Positions 42,812 to 51,678 are shown, counted from the first letter of the stretch. The stretch is 64,000 nucleotides of DNA from Bacillota bacterium (GCA_017543265.1 JAFYGI010000006.1:100262-164261); one strand, 5' to 3'. Program-made: numbers and translations. The notes: generated from the sequence alone by a model not told the origin.

Positions 42812-45289
42812 ATGGTAACGATGATAATGAAAATGTCGCTTATCGTGTTTTTGTATGTGGCGCTTACGGCAGGACTGAGACTGTGGGTACATACGGAAAG
42901 ATCGGTGCTGACATTTAAAAAAAGAATACTTATCGGCGTGATATACGGTATATGTGCCATACTGTCCACACATTTCGGCGTTGTTTACGATGAAATGACA
43001 ATAAACGTGCGTGATGCGGCACCGTTGGCGGCGGGTCTTTTCTTTGACCCCGTATCGGGCATCATCGCAGGCCTTGTCGGCGGTATAGAGCGCTATATAG
43101 CAGGTACATACTTCGGCGTGGGCTCGTATACAAGGGTGGCGTGCAGTATTTCCACCTGCCTTGCGGGCTTTCTTGCCGCGGCTATGAACATGAGGATATT
43201 CCACGGCAAAAAGCCGTCGCCGTTTTATGCGTTTTTTCTGGGCATAGTTACAGAGGTCTTTCATATGTACGCCGTGCTTATAACGCACCGCAGCGATATG
43301 AAAATGGCGTTTTATGTGGTGGATACCTGTGCAAAGCCGATGATGGTGTTTACGGGTCTCAGCCTTTTCTTCTCGGCCATAGTGCTGTATGCGCTGTCGG
43401 GGAAGCTTAAGGCGTGCATACAAAAGCCCAAAAACGAGGATATACCCATAAGCGCAAAGTTTCAGGCATGGCTATTTATTTGTATCATTTTTGTACTTAC
43501 GGTCACGTTTTTGTTCTCGTATTCGGTGCAGACAAGGACCGTACTGCAAAATACGCAAAAGACCATGACCATAAATACCGAGGATGCCAAAACGTCGTAC
43601 AAATATCTAAGGGACGATTATGAGTCGCTTCAGGCGCTTATAAAAAAACAGACGCTTATAATGGCGCACGCCGTGGCAAGCGCGGTGGACTACTTTGGCG
43701 GTATAAACAATATGCCCGTCGAGGGTCTTGAAAGTATGCGCGATACCTACGGTTTTTACGAGATCAATCTTATAGACGAAAACGGTATTATAGTCGCCTC
43801 GTCAAATCCGCTGAATAACGGCTTTGATATGGCTTCGTCCAAACAGTCGTCCGCCTTTATGGGCATTTTAAGCGGCGAAATGGCGGAGTATGCGCAGGAC
43901 TTTATGCCCATAGGCCGTGACAGAAATATCTCGCTTATGTATGTGGGCGTTAAATGCTCAAACGGCATGGTGCAGGTGGCACTTGACAGGGCTGCCATGG
44001 ACGAGTACGGCAGCGAGGAGGAATATTCAAACCTTTTCGGCAACAGGCATATAGGCGAAAACGGCGTGGTGTACGTTGCGGATGAGTCGGATATCATCAT
44101 ATCGGGGGATATGCGCGGTAAGGTGATAGATGCCCTTGGCGAGCTTCCCGACATACAAAAGGGCGATGCGATATACTTTGAGGGCGATATACTCGGCGCA
44201 CCCAGCTACTGCCGCTTTGAACTGGCAGAGGACACGGGCTTTAAATTCCTGACCGTACTGCCGAAGGAAGAGGTTTACATAAGCCGCGATATGGCGGCGT
44301 ATGAGACGGGCTTTGCGGACATACAGCTGTTTGCGCTCGTGTTTATACTTATATACATTCTTGTACAGAAATTGGTCGTAAATAACCTTGACAGGATAAA
44401 TCACTCACTTACCAAAATAACAAAGGGCAACCTTAACGAGGTAGTGAACGTGCGCTCCACAAGCGAGTTTGCGTCGCTTTCCGACGACATCAACCTTACC
44501 GTGGATGCGCTCAAGGGATATATAGATCAGGCCGAGAAGCGCATAGAGGAAGAACTGGAGTTTGCAAGGCAGATACAGTCGGCGGCGCTGCCGAGTGTGT
44601 TTGAACTTCCGCGCACGGAGTTTGGCATATTTGCGCTTATGGACCCCGCAAAAGAGGTCGGCGGCGATTTTTACGACTTTTTCTTTGTTGACAAAAACAA
44701 GATAGCGCTGGTAATAGCCGATGTTTCGGGCAAGGGTATACCTGCGGCGCTGTTTATGATGCGAAGCAAGACCGCGATAAAGGGTCTTGCCGAGGCGGGA
44801 CGCTCGCCCGCGGAGATCTTTGCAAAGGCAAACGATACCCTGTGCGAGGGCAATGATGCGGATATGTTCGTTACGGCATGGATAGGCATTGTCGATCTTG
44901 AAACGGGCGTTGTAAAATGTGCCAATGCGGGACACGAATATCCTGCGGTAAAGCGTGCCGACGGCAAATGGGAGCTGTATAAGGACAGGCACGCGCTTGC
45001 GCTTGCGGCGATGGAGGGTATGCTCTACCGCGAGTACGAGATACAGCTTGGTGAGGGCGATATGCTGTATGTATACACAGACGGCGTGCCCGAGGCCATA
45101 AATGCCGACGAGGAGCAGTTCGGCACCGACAGGATGCTTAAATGGCTGAATGAGGACAAAACAAACAATGTCAGGCTGCTGCTGCCGTTTATAAGACGGC
45201 GCATAGCCGATTTTGTCGGCGATGCCGATCAGTTTGACGATATAACGATGCTTGGGTTTAAATTTAAACATAAAACAGAGGTAAAATGA
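42812..45289 (+). CDS. membrane sensor with dCache-like domain and SpoIIE-type PP2C phosphatase
   Basis: 825 residues, start ATG at 42812 behind GGGAGCGG. The N-terminus has about six helices that resemble LytS-type 5TM-LYT receptors (APLAAGLFFDPVSGIIAGLVGG). A seventh helix leads to an external domain of about 280 residues, likely a cache sensor (INLIDENGIIVASSNPL). Another helix near 515-535, a HAMP segment, and a SpoIIE-type PP2C domain follow (about 590-825), with metal Asp in GGDFYDFF, DVSGKG, YTDGVPEA and DDITML. It would dephosphorylate a STAS antagonist on sensing a signal. Both partners, a kinase and a STAS protein, are in this cluster. Confidence 0.85.
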   Translation: MVTMIMKMSLIVFLYVALTAGLRLWVHTERSVLTFKKRILIGVIYGICAILSTHFGVVYDEMTINVRDAAPLAAGLFFDPVSGIIAGLVGGIERYIAGTYFGVGSYTRVACSISTCLAGFLAAAMNMRIFHGKKPSPFYAFFLGIVTEVFHMYAVLITHRSDMKMAFYVVDTCAKPMMVFTGLSLFFSAIVLYALSGKLKACIQKPKNEDIPISAKFQAWLFICIIFVLTVTFLFSYSVQTRTVLQNTQKTMTINTEDAKTSYKYLRDDYESLQALIKKQTLIMAHAVASAVDYFGGINNMPVEGLESMRDTYGFYEINLIDENGIIVASSNPLNNGFDMASSKQSSAFMGILSGEMAEYAQDFMPIGRDRNISLMYVGVKCSNGMVQVALDRAAMDEYGSEEEYSNLFGNRHIGENGVVYVADESDIIISGDMRGKVIDALGELPDIQKGDAIYFEGDILGAPSYCRFELAEDTGFKFLTVLPKEEVYISRDMAAYETGFADIQLFALVFILIYILVQKLVVNNLDRINHSLTKITKGNLNEVVNVRSTSEFASLSDDINLTVDALKGYIDQAEKRIEEELEFARQIQSAALPSVFELPRTEFGIFALMDPAKEVGGDFYDFFFVDKNKIALVIADVSGKGIPAALFMMRSKTAIKGLAEAGRSPAEIFAKANDTLCEGNDADMFVTAWIGIVDLETGVVKCANAGHEYPAVKRADGKWELYKDRHALALAAMEGMLYREYEIQLGEGDMLYVYTDGVPEAINADEEQFGTDRMLKWLNEDKTNNVRLLLPFIRRRIADFVGDADQFDDITMLGFKFKHKTEVK

Positions 45290-45290
45290 T

Positions 45291-45692
45291 ATGCCTGAAT
45301 TTGAAATTGATGCAAAAACCGAAAATCTTGAAAAGGTCAATGATTATATTGCCGAAAAGCTTATGGGCTGCCCCATGAAGCTGCTTATGCAGATAGATCT
45401 GGTGGTGGAGGAAGTGTTTGTCAATATTGCCTCCTATGCCTACAAGGACAAGGCGGGCAAGGTATGGATAGACTGTATGCTTGACAGCAATAAGGAGTTT
45501 TTGACCATCGTGTTTATGGACGAGGGTGTAAAGTTCGACCCGCTTGAAAGACCCGACCCCGATGTGGACGCACCCATCGAGGAAAGAGAAATAGGCGGCC
45601 TTGGTATATTTTTGACCAAAAAGCTTATGGATGAGGTAAAATACGAGCGCAGGGACGGCAAAAACACGCTTACGCTTATAAAAAAGCTGTAG
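45291..45692 (+). CDS. anti-sigma factor kinase-like protein (RsbW/SpoIIAB type)
   Basis: 133 residues of the GHKL fold: N-box EEVFVNIASYAY, G1-type DEGVKFDPLERPDPD, G2-type GGLGIFLTKKLMDEV. It is the ATP-binding kinase of partner-switch systems: it binds a sigma factor or another target and phosphorylates its STAS antagonist. The start codon is 1 bp from the end of the phosphatase gene, so they are co-translated. No sigma factor is nearby, so the target may be something else or encoded elsewhere. Confidence 0.85.
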   Translation: MPEFEIDAKTENLEKVNDYIAEKLMGCPMKLLMQIDLVVEEVFVNIASYAYKDKAGKVWIDCMLDSNKEFLTIVFMDEGVKFDPLERPDPDVDAPIEEREIGGLGIFLTKKLMDEVKYERRDGKNTLTLIKKL

Positions 45693-45702
45693 GAGGGATA
45701 AA

Positions 45703-45927
45703 ATGGACAACGATGTTTACAGAAAAAAGTCAATAGACAGGCTATCCTCTCCCGAGCAGCTTAACGACATTTTAAAGGTCGCACGTCCGCGGGCGTGGTT
45801 TATAATGACGGCTGTAATACTGCTTATTATCGGTGCGGCCGTATGGGCGGCCTTCGGACTGATAGAGGTAACGGATCGTCACGGCGCGGTAAAACAGGTA
45901 CATCCTATAGAATTTATAATAAACTGA
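45703..45927 (+). CDS. truncated HlyD/NHLM secretion protein (membrane anchor only)
   Basis: 74 residues. RKKSIDRLSSPEQLNDILKV is the opening block of NHLM bacteriocin-system secretion (HlyD-like) proteins, and one membrane helix follows (PRAWFIMTAVILLIIGAAVW). The usual periplasmic coiled-coil and barrel domains, several hundred residues long, are absent: the protein ends 11 bp before the exporter gene. AGGAGGG gives it a good start. It may be a reduced anchor that still contacts the exporters or a decayed gene; the intact ribosome binding site and fitting spacing favour a used, reduced form. Confidence 0.75.
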   Translation: MDNDVYRKKSIDRLSSPEQLNDILKVARPRAWFIMTAVILLIIGAAVWAAFGLIEVTDRHGAVKQVHPIEFIIN

Positions 45928-45937
45928 CGGCAGGACT

Positions 45938-48109
45938 ATGGATAAAAAGATAAAACAACCGGTAAAAAAGGGTATTGCAAAAACACCCGTCATAATGCAG
46001 ATGGAGGCGCTGGAGTGCGGCTCTGCCGCGCTTGCGATGGTGCTGGCGTATTACGGCAAGTGGATACCGCCCGAACGGGTGCGTCTTGACTGCGGTGTAT
46101 CGCGCGACGGCAGCAATGCGCATAATATTATGGCAGCCGCAAGAAACTACGGCCTTGATGCGCAGGGCTTTAAGACCGAGCCCGAGGAGCTGTTTGCGGA
46201 GGGTCAGTTCCCGTGTATACTGCACTGGGAATTCAACCATTTTGTTGTCTGCAACGGCATGAAAAACGGCAAGGTCAGCCTTAACGACCCCGCAAAGGGC
46301 AGTATCAGCGTGAGCATGGAGGAGTTTGACCGTGCGTTTACGGGTGTGTGTATTATGTTTGAGCCAAAGGAGGATTTTACCCCCGAGGGCAGCAGACAAG
46401 GCGTTTTAAAATTTGTAAAAGAACACATGAGCGGCACGGCGATGGCGATAGCGTTTGTATTTTTATCCGCACTTGTCGCAACGGTGCTGAATGTTACCGC
46501 AGCGGGCTTTTCGCGTGTGTTTATGGATTATCTTCTGCCCGGCGGCAACGAAAAGCTGCTGTTTTGGTTTATGCTGGGACTGGGCGTGCTTACGGCGCTG
46601 AAAATATTGCTGGAAACGCTCGGGTCGATATATTCCCTGCGCCTTAACGGCAGAATGGCCGTTGTGGGCAATACATCGTTTATGTGGCACGTTTTAAGGC
46701 TGCCTATGGAGTTTTTCTCCCAGCGCACGGCGGGCGATATCCTTTTAAGACAAAAGGACAACGCCGCAGTTGCGGCAAGCATGGTAAACAGCGTTGCACC
46801 GCTTATGCTGAATTTTATTATGCTTATTTTCTACTTTGCGGTCATGCTGAGATATTCGCCCCTGCTTACGGCGGTGGGTGTTACGGCGGTGATACTTAAC
46901 ATATTCTTGTCAAGGCTTGTGGCCGTCAGAAGACGCAATATCGCAAGGGTATTGATGCGCGACAGGGGCAAGCTGGCCTCGGTCAGCGTGTCGGGTATAG
47001 AAATGATGGAGACCATAAAGGCAAGCGGCGCGGAAAACGGCTGGTTCGAGCGCTGGTCGGGCTATCAGGCCTCTGTCAACACCCAAAACGAGGATTACGA
47101 GGAACAGGGATATTATCTGGGTCTTTTGCCGCATATCGTTACACAGGCGGCGAATGTTATCGTAGTGGTGCTGGGTGTGTACCTTGTTATGCAAAACCGC
47201 TTTACAATGGGTATGATACTGGTATTTCAGGGCTTCTTGTCAAACTTTACCGCACCTGCGAACCAGATGGTCAATGTAGGCCAGAAATTTATAGAAATGC
47301 GTACAGATATGGAACGTATAGACGATGTTATGAAATATCCCGCTGCCGTGAGCGAAAATGAGGTGCAAAGCGGCGAAGAGCTTAACAAGCTCAGCGGACA
47401 GGTCGAGATAAAAAACCTTACCTTTGGCTATTCAAGGCTGGATAAGCCGCTTATAAAGGGACTTGATCTTACGATAAAGCGCGGCAGCCGCATCGCCGTT
47501 GTAGGTGCATCGGGCTGCGGCAAGTCAACGCTCTCCAAGCTTATCTCGGGGCTTTACAAGCCGTGGGACGGGGAGATACTCTTTGACGGAAAGCGCTTTG
47601 ACGAAATAGACAGAAATGTGTTTACGGGCTCCGTTGCGGTGGTGGATCAGGATATAACGCTGTTTGAGGACACCGTTGCAAACAATATCCGTATGTGGGA
47701 CGAGAGCATAGAGGACTTTGAGGTGATACTTGCGGCAAGGGACGCAAGGCTGCATGACGACATTATGCAGCGCCCCGGCGGCTATCAGTACAGGCTGTGC
47801 GAGGGCGGCAAGGACCTTTCGGGCGGCCAGAAGCAAAGGCTGGAGATAGCCCGCGTGCTTGCGCAGGATCCCACGCTTGTCATATTGGACGAGGCAACGA
47901 GTGCGCTTGATGCCAGGACGGAGAACGAGGTCGTAAGTGCGATAAATCAGCGCGGCATCACCTGCCTTGTAATTGCGCACCGTCTGTCCGCAATAAGGGA
48001 CTGTGACGAGATAATCGTGCTGGATAACGGCCGCATAGCCGAGCACGGTACGCATGAGCAGCTTATAGCAAAAAACGGCTATTATGCCAAGCTGGTAAGC
48101 AACGATTAA
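45938..48109 (+). CDS. NHLP-type exporter: C39 peptidase, membrane domain and ATPase
   Basis: 723 residues. The C39 peptidase domain (about 15-135) has its active triad: Cys27 in ALECGSAAL, His101 in EFNHFVV and Asp117 in LNDPAKG, and would cut after Gly-Gly in the leader peptides. A membrane domain (about 160-440) and an ATPase (about 485-720) follow, with GASGCGKSTL (Walker A), LSGGQKQRLEIA (signature) and LVILDEATSALD (Walker B). It belongs to the NHLP export family. It is the likely processor and exporter of peptides 1 and 2. All parts look intact. Confidence 0.95.
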   Translation: MDKKIKQPVKKGIAKTPVIMQMEALECGSAALAMVLAYYGKWIPPERVRLDCGVSRDGSNAHNIMAAARNYGLDAQGFKTEPEELFAEGQFPCILHWEFNHFVVCNGMKNGKVSLNDPAKGSISVSMEEFDRAFTGVCIMFEPKEDFTPEGSRQGVLKFVKEHMSGTAMAIAFVFLSALVATVLNVTAAGFSRVFMDYLLPGGNEKLLFWFMLGLGVLTALKILLETLGSIYSLRLNGRMAVVGNTSFMWHVLRLPMEFFSQRTAGDILLRQKDNAAVAASMVNSVAPLMLNFIMLIFYFAVMLRYSPLLTAVGVTAVILNIFLSRLVAVRRRNIARVLMRDRGKLASVSVSGIEMMETIKASGAENGWFERWSGYQASVNTQNEDYEEQGYYLGLLPHIVTQAANVIVVVLGVYLVMQNRFTMGMILVFQGFLSNFTAPANQMVNVGQKFIEMRTDMERIDDVMKYPAAVSENEVQSGEELNKLSGQVEIKNLTFGYSRLDKPLIKGLDLTIKRGSRIAVVGASGCGKSTLSKLISGLYKPWDGEILFDGKRFDEIDRNVFTGSVAVVDQDITLFEDTVANNIRMWDESIEDFEVILAARDARLHDDIMQRPGGYQYRLCEGGKDLSGGQKQRLEIARVLAQDPTLVILDEATSALDARTENEVVSAINQRGITCLVIAHRLSAIRDCDEIIVLDNGRIAEHGTHEQLIAKNGYYAKLVSND

Positions 48110-48130
48110 ACTTTGTGAGAGGAATTGCTG

Positions 48131-50311
48131 ATGGGTTGGTTCAGTGAACAGATAGAACAGAGAAAAAAACGTGACAACGAGGTTTTTGAGGACTCGTTCA
48201 TCAGGCTGGCGGGCTCGGTCATCGGCGAAGAGGAGGCCGCGCGGTGCAGCGGTAAAAATCCCAATGTGCGTGATGCCATAAAGGCAATAATGCGCTATTA
48301 CGGCTTTAAAACGGGGGATATCCCCCTCAGCATAACGGAGCTTGACGACAAGCTGGAATATGTTTTTCGCCCCAAGGGTATAATGCGGCGTAACGTTTTG
48401 CTGGAGGAAGAGTGGTACGAGGAGGCCTACGGCCCGATGCTGGCATGGCGCACCGATACGGGGGAGCCCATAGCGCTGCTGCCAAAGGGTACGGGATATC
48501 GCTTCTACGACGAGCGCTGCGGCAAAACAGTAAGGGCAGGCAAAAAAACGCAAAAGCTTATATCCGAGGAAGCAATATTGTTTTATGCGCCTTTCCCGCT
48601 TAAAAAAATGACCACGGCCGATCTTTTGAAATATATGATGGGCAGGTTTACCCTGCGCGATGTGACAAACCTTGTGCTTGCTATATTTGTGACTATACTT
48701 GTCGGCCTTTTTATCCCCGCACTTAACAAACGCCTGTTTTCAACGGTGGCGGATTCGGGCTCGGTACAGGTGCTGGCCGCCATGGCGGTATTCATGCTGT
48801 GTGCCGTTATATCAAGGCTTATGTTTGAGGAGATAAAAGAGATCCTTTCGCAGGCCATAAATACAAGGATAAGCCTGTCGGTCGAGTCCGCGGCAATGAT
48901 GCGCGTACTTTCGCTCAAACCCGATTTTTTCAAAAACTACAGCGCGGGTGAGCTTTCAAACAGGATGGGGTATATACAGGTGTTTTGCTCGACACTTGTA
49001 AATTCTGTGTTTTCGCTGGGTCTTACAAGTATATTTTCACTTGTTTACATAGGCCAGATATTCTTCTATGCGCCAAAGCTGGTCGTAACGGCCATAAACG
49101 TAATAGTCGCTACGGTAGTGGTCATGGTCGTAACGTCGGTATGGCAGATGCGCATAAGCCGCAGGCGTATGGAATACGCCGCAAAGGAAAACGGCATAGG
49201 CTTTTCGCTTATATCGGGCATACAGAAGATAAGGCTTGCGGGCGCGGAAAAGCGTGCCTTTGCAAGGTGGGCGGAGATCTATGCGCAGGAGGCCAAGACG
49301 GCCTATGACCCGCCGCTGTTTTTAAAGATAAACACGGCCATAACCTCCGCAATATCGCTTATCGGTACTATGATGATGTATTACTTTGCCGTTACTACCC
49401 ATGTGAGCGTGGCGGATTATTATGCGTTTATCACGGCCTTTGGCATGGTGCAGGGCGCATTTATGGCGCTGGCGGCTGCCGTGCTTATAACCGCGGATGC
49501 AAAGCCCATACTTGAAATGTGCAGACCGATACTGGAGGCGGAGCCCGAAATTTCGGAGGGCAAACAGCCCATAACCCGCATAAGCGGCAGTATAGAGCTG
49601 AGCAATGTAAGCTTTGCCTACAAAAAGGATATGCCAAGGGTCATAAACGACCTTAACCTTAAAATACGCGCGGGACAGTATGTGGCGATAGTCGGCAGCA
49701 CAGGCTGCGGCAAGTCAACGCTACTGCGCCTTTTGCTGGGCTTTGAGGTACCGCAAAGGGGTGCGGTCTACTATGACGGCATAGACATACAGCGCATGGA
49801 TCTGCGCTCTCTGCGGCAAAAAATAGGCGTGGTGATGCAGGACGGCAAGCTGTTTCAGGGCGATATCTTTTCAAATATAGCCATATCGGCACCGGGACTT
49901 ACCCTTGACGAGGTGTGGGAGGCGGCCGAAATTGCGGGCATTGCCGAGGATATACGGCAGATGCCGATGGGTATGCACACCCTTATTTCGGAGGGCTCGG
50001 GCGGCATATCGGGCGGTCAGCGCCAAAGGATAATGATAGCCAGGGCAATAGCCGCCAAGCCGAAGGTACTTATGTTTGACGAGGCCACGAGCGCACTTGA
50101 CAACATAACGCAAAAGCGGGTATCGGATGCACTTGAAAAGCTTAAATGCACAAGATTGGTCATCGCGCACAGGCTTTCGACCATTATGCACTGTGACAGG
50201 ATAATAGTGCTGGACGGCGGTAAAATAGCCGAGGAAGGAAAGTATGACGAACTGCTTGAAAGGGGAGGCATTTTTGCCGAGCTGGTAAAAAGGCAGCGTC
50301 TTGAAAAATAA
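48131..50311 (+). CDS. NHLM-type ABC exporter, permease and ATPase
   Basis: 726 residues from the ATG at 48131, which follows GAGAGGAA; an upstream TTG start adds two residues. The N-terminal 170 residues are a soluble domain typical of NHLM exporters but lacking C39 residues. A membrane domain and a C-terminal ATPase follow (GSTGCGKSTLLRLL, GISGGQRQRIMIA, VLMFDEATSALD). Paired with the C39 exporter it probably forms a heterodimer or a second transporter, as in other NHLP/NHLM systems. It is 21 bp downstream of that gene. Confidence 0.93.
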   Translation: MGWFSEQIEQRKKRDNEVFEDSFIRLAGSVIGEEEAARCSGKNPNVRDAIKAIMRYYGFKTGDIPLSITELDDKLEYVFRPKGIMRRNVLLEEEWYEEAYGPMLAWRTDTGEPIALLPKGTGYRFYDERCGKTVRAGKKTQKLISEEAILFYAPFPLKKMTTADLLKYMMGRFTLRDVTNLVLAIFVTILVGLFIPALNKRLFSTVADSGSVQVLAAMAVFMLCAVISRLMFEEIKEILSQAINTRISLSVESAAMMRVLSLKPDFFKNYSAGELSNRMGYIQVFCSTLVNSVFSLGLTSIFSLVYIGQIFFYAPKLVVTAINVIVATVVVMVVTSVWQMRISRRRMEYAAKENGIGFSLISGIQKIRLAGAEKRAFARWAEIYAQEAKTAYDPPLFLKINTAITSAISLIGTMMMYYFAVTTHVSVADYYAFITAFGMVQGAFMALAAAVLITADAKPILEMCRPILEAEPEISEGKQPITRISGSIELSNVSFAYKKDMPRVINDLNLKIRAGQYVAIVGSTGCGKSTLLRLLLGFEVPQRGAVYYDGIDIQRMDLRSLRQKIGVVMQDGKLFQGDIFSNIAISAPGLTLDEVWEAAEIAGIAEDIRQMPMGMHTLISEGSGGISGGQRQRIMIARAIAAKPKVLMFDEATSALDNITQKRVSDALEKLKCTRLVIAHRLSTIMHCDRIIVLDGGKIAEEGKYDELLERGGIFAELVKRQRLEK

Positions 50312-50338
50312 AATTTTATTCAGAAAGGAAAGAATATT

Positions 50339-50635
50339 ATGACGATCAACAAAACAAAGGAAGACAACAAACTTATCGTAGCTGTCGGAGGCCGTCTGGA
50401 CACGACAACAGCTCCCACGCTGGAGGCAGAGCTTAAAAACGACATGGACGATGTAAAGGAGCTTGTGTTTGACATAAGCGAGCTTGAATACATATCGTCT
50501 GCGGGTCTGCGTGTGCTGCTTACCGCACAGAAGGTGATGAACAAGCAGGGCAAAATGACAGTCAAGGGTGCAAACGAGGCCGTTATGGAAATATTCGAGG
50601 TAACGGGCTTTGTGGACATCTTAGACATTGAGTAA
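50339..50635 (+). CDS. STAS anti-sigma factor antagonist (RsbV/SpoIIAA type)
   Basis: 98 residues. The STAS core shows VFDISELEYISSAGLRVLLTAQ; Ser54 aligns with the serine phosphorylated in RsbV and SpoIIAA. Together with the RsbW-like kinase and the PP2C phosphatase of this cluster it gives a complete partner switch: the phosphatase frees the STAS protein, which then releases the kinase's target. AGAAAGGAAAG lies upstream. It sits after the exporters, which suggests the cluster is one functional unit. Confidence 0.9.
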   Translation: MTINKTKEDNKLIVAVGGRLDTTTAPTLEAELKNDMDDVKELVFDISELEYISSAGLRVLLTAQKVMNKQGKMTVKGANEAVMEIFEVTGFVDILDIE

Positions 50636-50662
50636 TGCCGTTTTGAAGAGGAGAAGCAAATA

Positions 50663-51250
50663 ATGAAAACAGATGTTTTTAAGCTGACAGGCGACCGTGC
50701 GGAACTTGAAAGAATGCTTGACGAGTCCGAAAAGGCCGCAAAGTACAGCGATTTGGACAAAAAACAGACCATCAGGTTAAGACTTCTTGCGGAGGAGCTT
50801 ATAGGTATGGTGCCCGAGCTTGTGGAGTATGTGACGGGCGACTTTTGGATAGAGAGCGAAGGCAAGGCGTTTGAGCTGCATATTTCGGCTACGCTTGACG
50901 ATATGTTCTCCGCCGACAGGGATAAGCTTATGTCGCTGTCAAAATCAGGCAAAAATGCCGCTGCAAAGGGCATTATGGGCAAGATACGCTCTGCGTTTGA
51001 GACCATGCTTTTTGAGTATGCGTCCCTGCCGCCCGAAATTTACAACGACTACTACACCATGGGCATGATGCCCGAGCCGTATTACTATTCCTCGCTCTGG
51101 TCGCTGGAGCAGTACAGACAGGCTGCCGAGCAAAACGAGGATGCCTGGGACGAGCTGGAAAAATCCATCGTTGCAAACCTTGCCGATGATGTTGTGGTAG
51201 GCATCAAGGGCAAAAATGTGGATATTATCGTAAAAAAGAATTTTGCATAA
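50663..51250 (+). CDS. hypothetical protein with kinase-like N-terminal segment
   Basis: 195 residues. The stretch LRLLAEELIGMVPELVEYV resembles the N-box helix of GHKL ATPases such as RsbW, but the later G1/G2 loops are not evident, so it may be a degenerate or partial ATPase. The remainder is charged, with a Tyr-rich segment (YNDYYTMGMMPEPYYYSS), and the end DDVVVGIKGKNVDIIVKKNF may be a beta-hairpin. It is 27 bp after the STAS gene, so likely the last member of the cluster. A scaffold or target role is possible; I do not recognise the family. Confidence 0.55.
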   Translation: MKTDVFKLTGDRAELERMLDESEKAAKYSDLDKKQTIRLRLLAEELIGMVPELVEYVTGDFWIESEGKAFELHISATLDDMFSADRDKLMSLSKSGKNAAAKGIMGKIRSAFETMLFEYASLPPEIYNDYYTMGMMPEPYYYSSLWSLEQYRQAAEQNEDAWDELEKSIVANLADDVVVGIKGKNVDIIVKKNFA

Positions 51251-51255
51251 GCGCA

Positions 51256-51564
51256 TGGGGCTGTCGCATTAAGCTCCAGCCTCTGGCGAAAAAGCGGTAC
51301 GCCCGCCAATGACCGAGCAGTTTTTTCGCCAAATTGGGCGGGATTGCTGCGTGCCTTAAACTGCGACACTTGCAATACCCGCAAGGTATGCAGACTTCGT
51401 CTGCTCCTCGGCGAAATTCAATTCCGCCTGCGGATTAAAGTCTGCGACACCTAAATTGCCTGTTTTTACTAATTAAATTTGACAGAAATAAAATTATCAT
51501 ATCTGTCTTTAAAAAAACGGAGCTGAAACATTGAAGATATCAAAATCTTTAATGCGACAGTTCC
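51256..51564. repeat. inverted-repeat bounded structured segment (candidate MITE)
   Basis: CTGTCGCATTAA at 51261-51272 is matched by TTAATGCGACAG at 51549-51560, about 290 bp apart. Between them are further hairpins: TGGCGAAAAA (from 51284) with TTTTTCGCCA, CCCGCCAA with TTGGGCGGG, and short palindromes ATACCCGCAAGGTAT and GCAGACTTCGTCTGC. The 428-bp gene-free stretch 51251-51678 holds this, a terminator (51511-51572) and a promoter for the next gene, and no ORF. It may be a small non-autonomous element that has become the spacer, or an RNA with multiple stems. Confidence 0.5.
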
Positions 51565-51572
51565 GTTTTTTT
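51511..51572 (+). terminator. intrinsic terminator after the peptide-export cluster
   Basis: AAAAAACGGA pairs with TCCGTTTTTT with CTG/CAG and CATTGAAGAT/ATCTTTAATG stems inside. The inner core is nearly the same as in the lysC terminator at 37714, suggesting a repeated terminator element. Confidence 0.8.
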
Positions 51573-51621
51573 TGGCGCAGTACGTCTTGACTGTTTAGGG
51601 TCGGCACGTCAAATAATAATC

Positions 51622-51650
51622 TTTACATTTTGTGCAAAAGGCTGTATAAT
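51622..51650 (+). promoter_or_regulatory. sigma-A type promoter for the P1 peptidase gene
   Basis: TTTACA at 51622-51627, 17 bp, TATAAT at 51645-51650, just 28 bp before the start codon; GGAGGTG is the ribosome binding site. Confidence 0.7.
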
Positions 51651-51678
51651 TTTTATATGGATTTACGGAGGTGTTATC

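Noticed and set aside
51251..51579. Target site duplication GCGCA flanking the inverted-repeat segment
   Set aside because: GCGCA occurs on both sides, but not adjacent to the inverted ends, so it is not convincing as a duplication.
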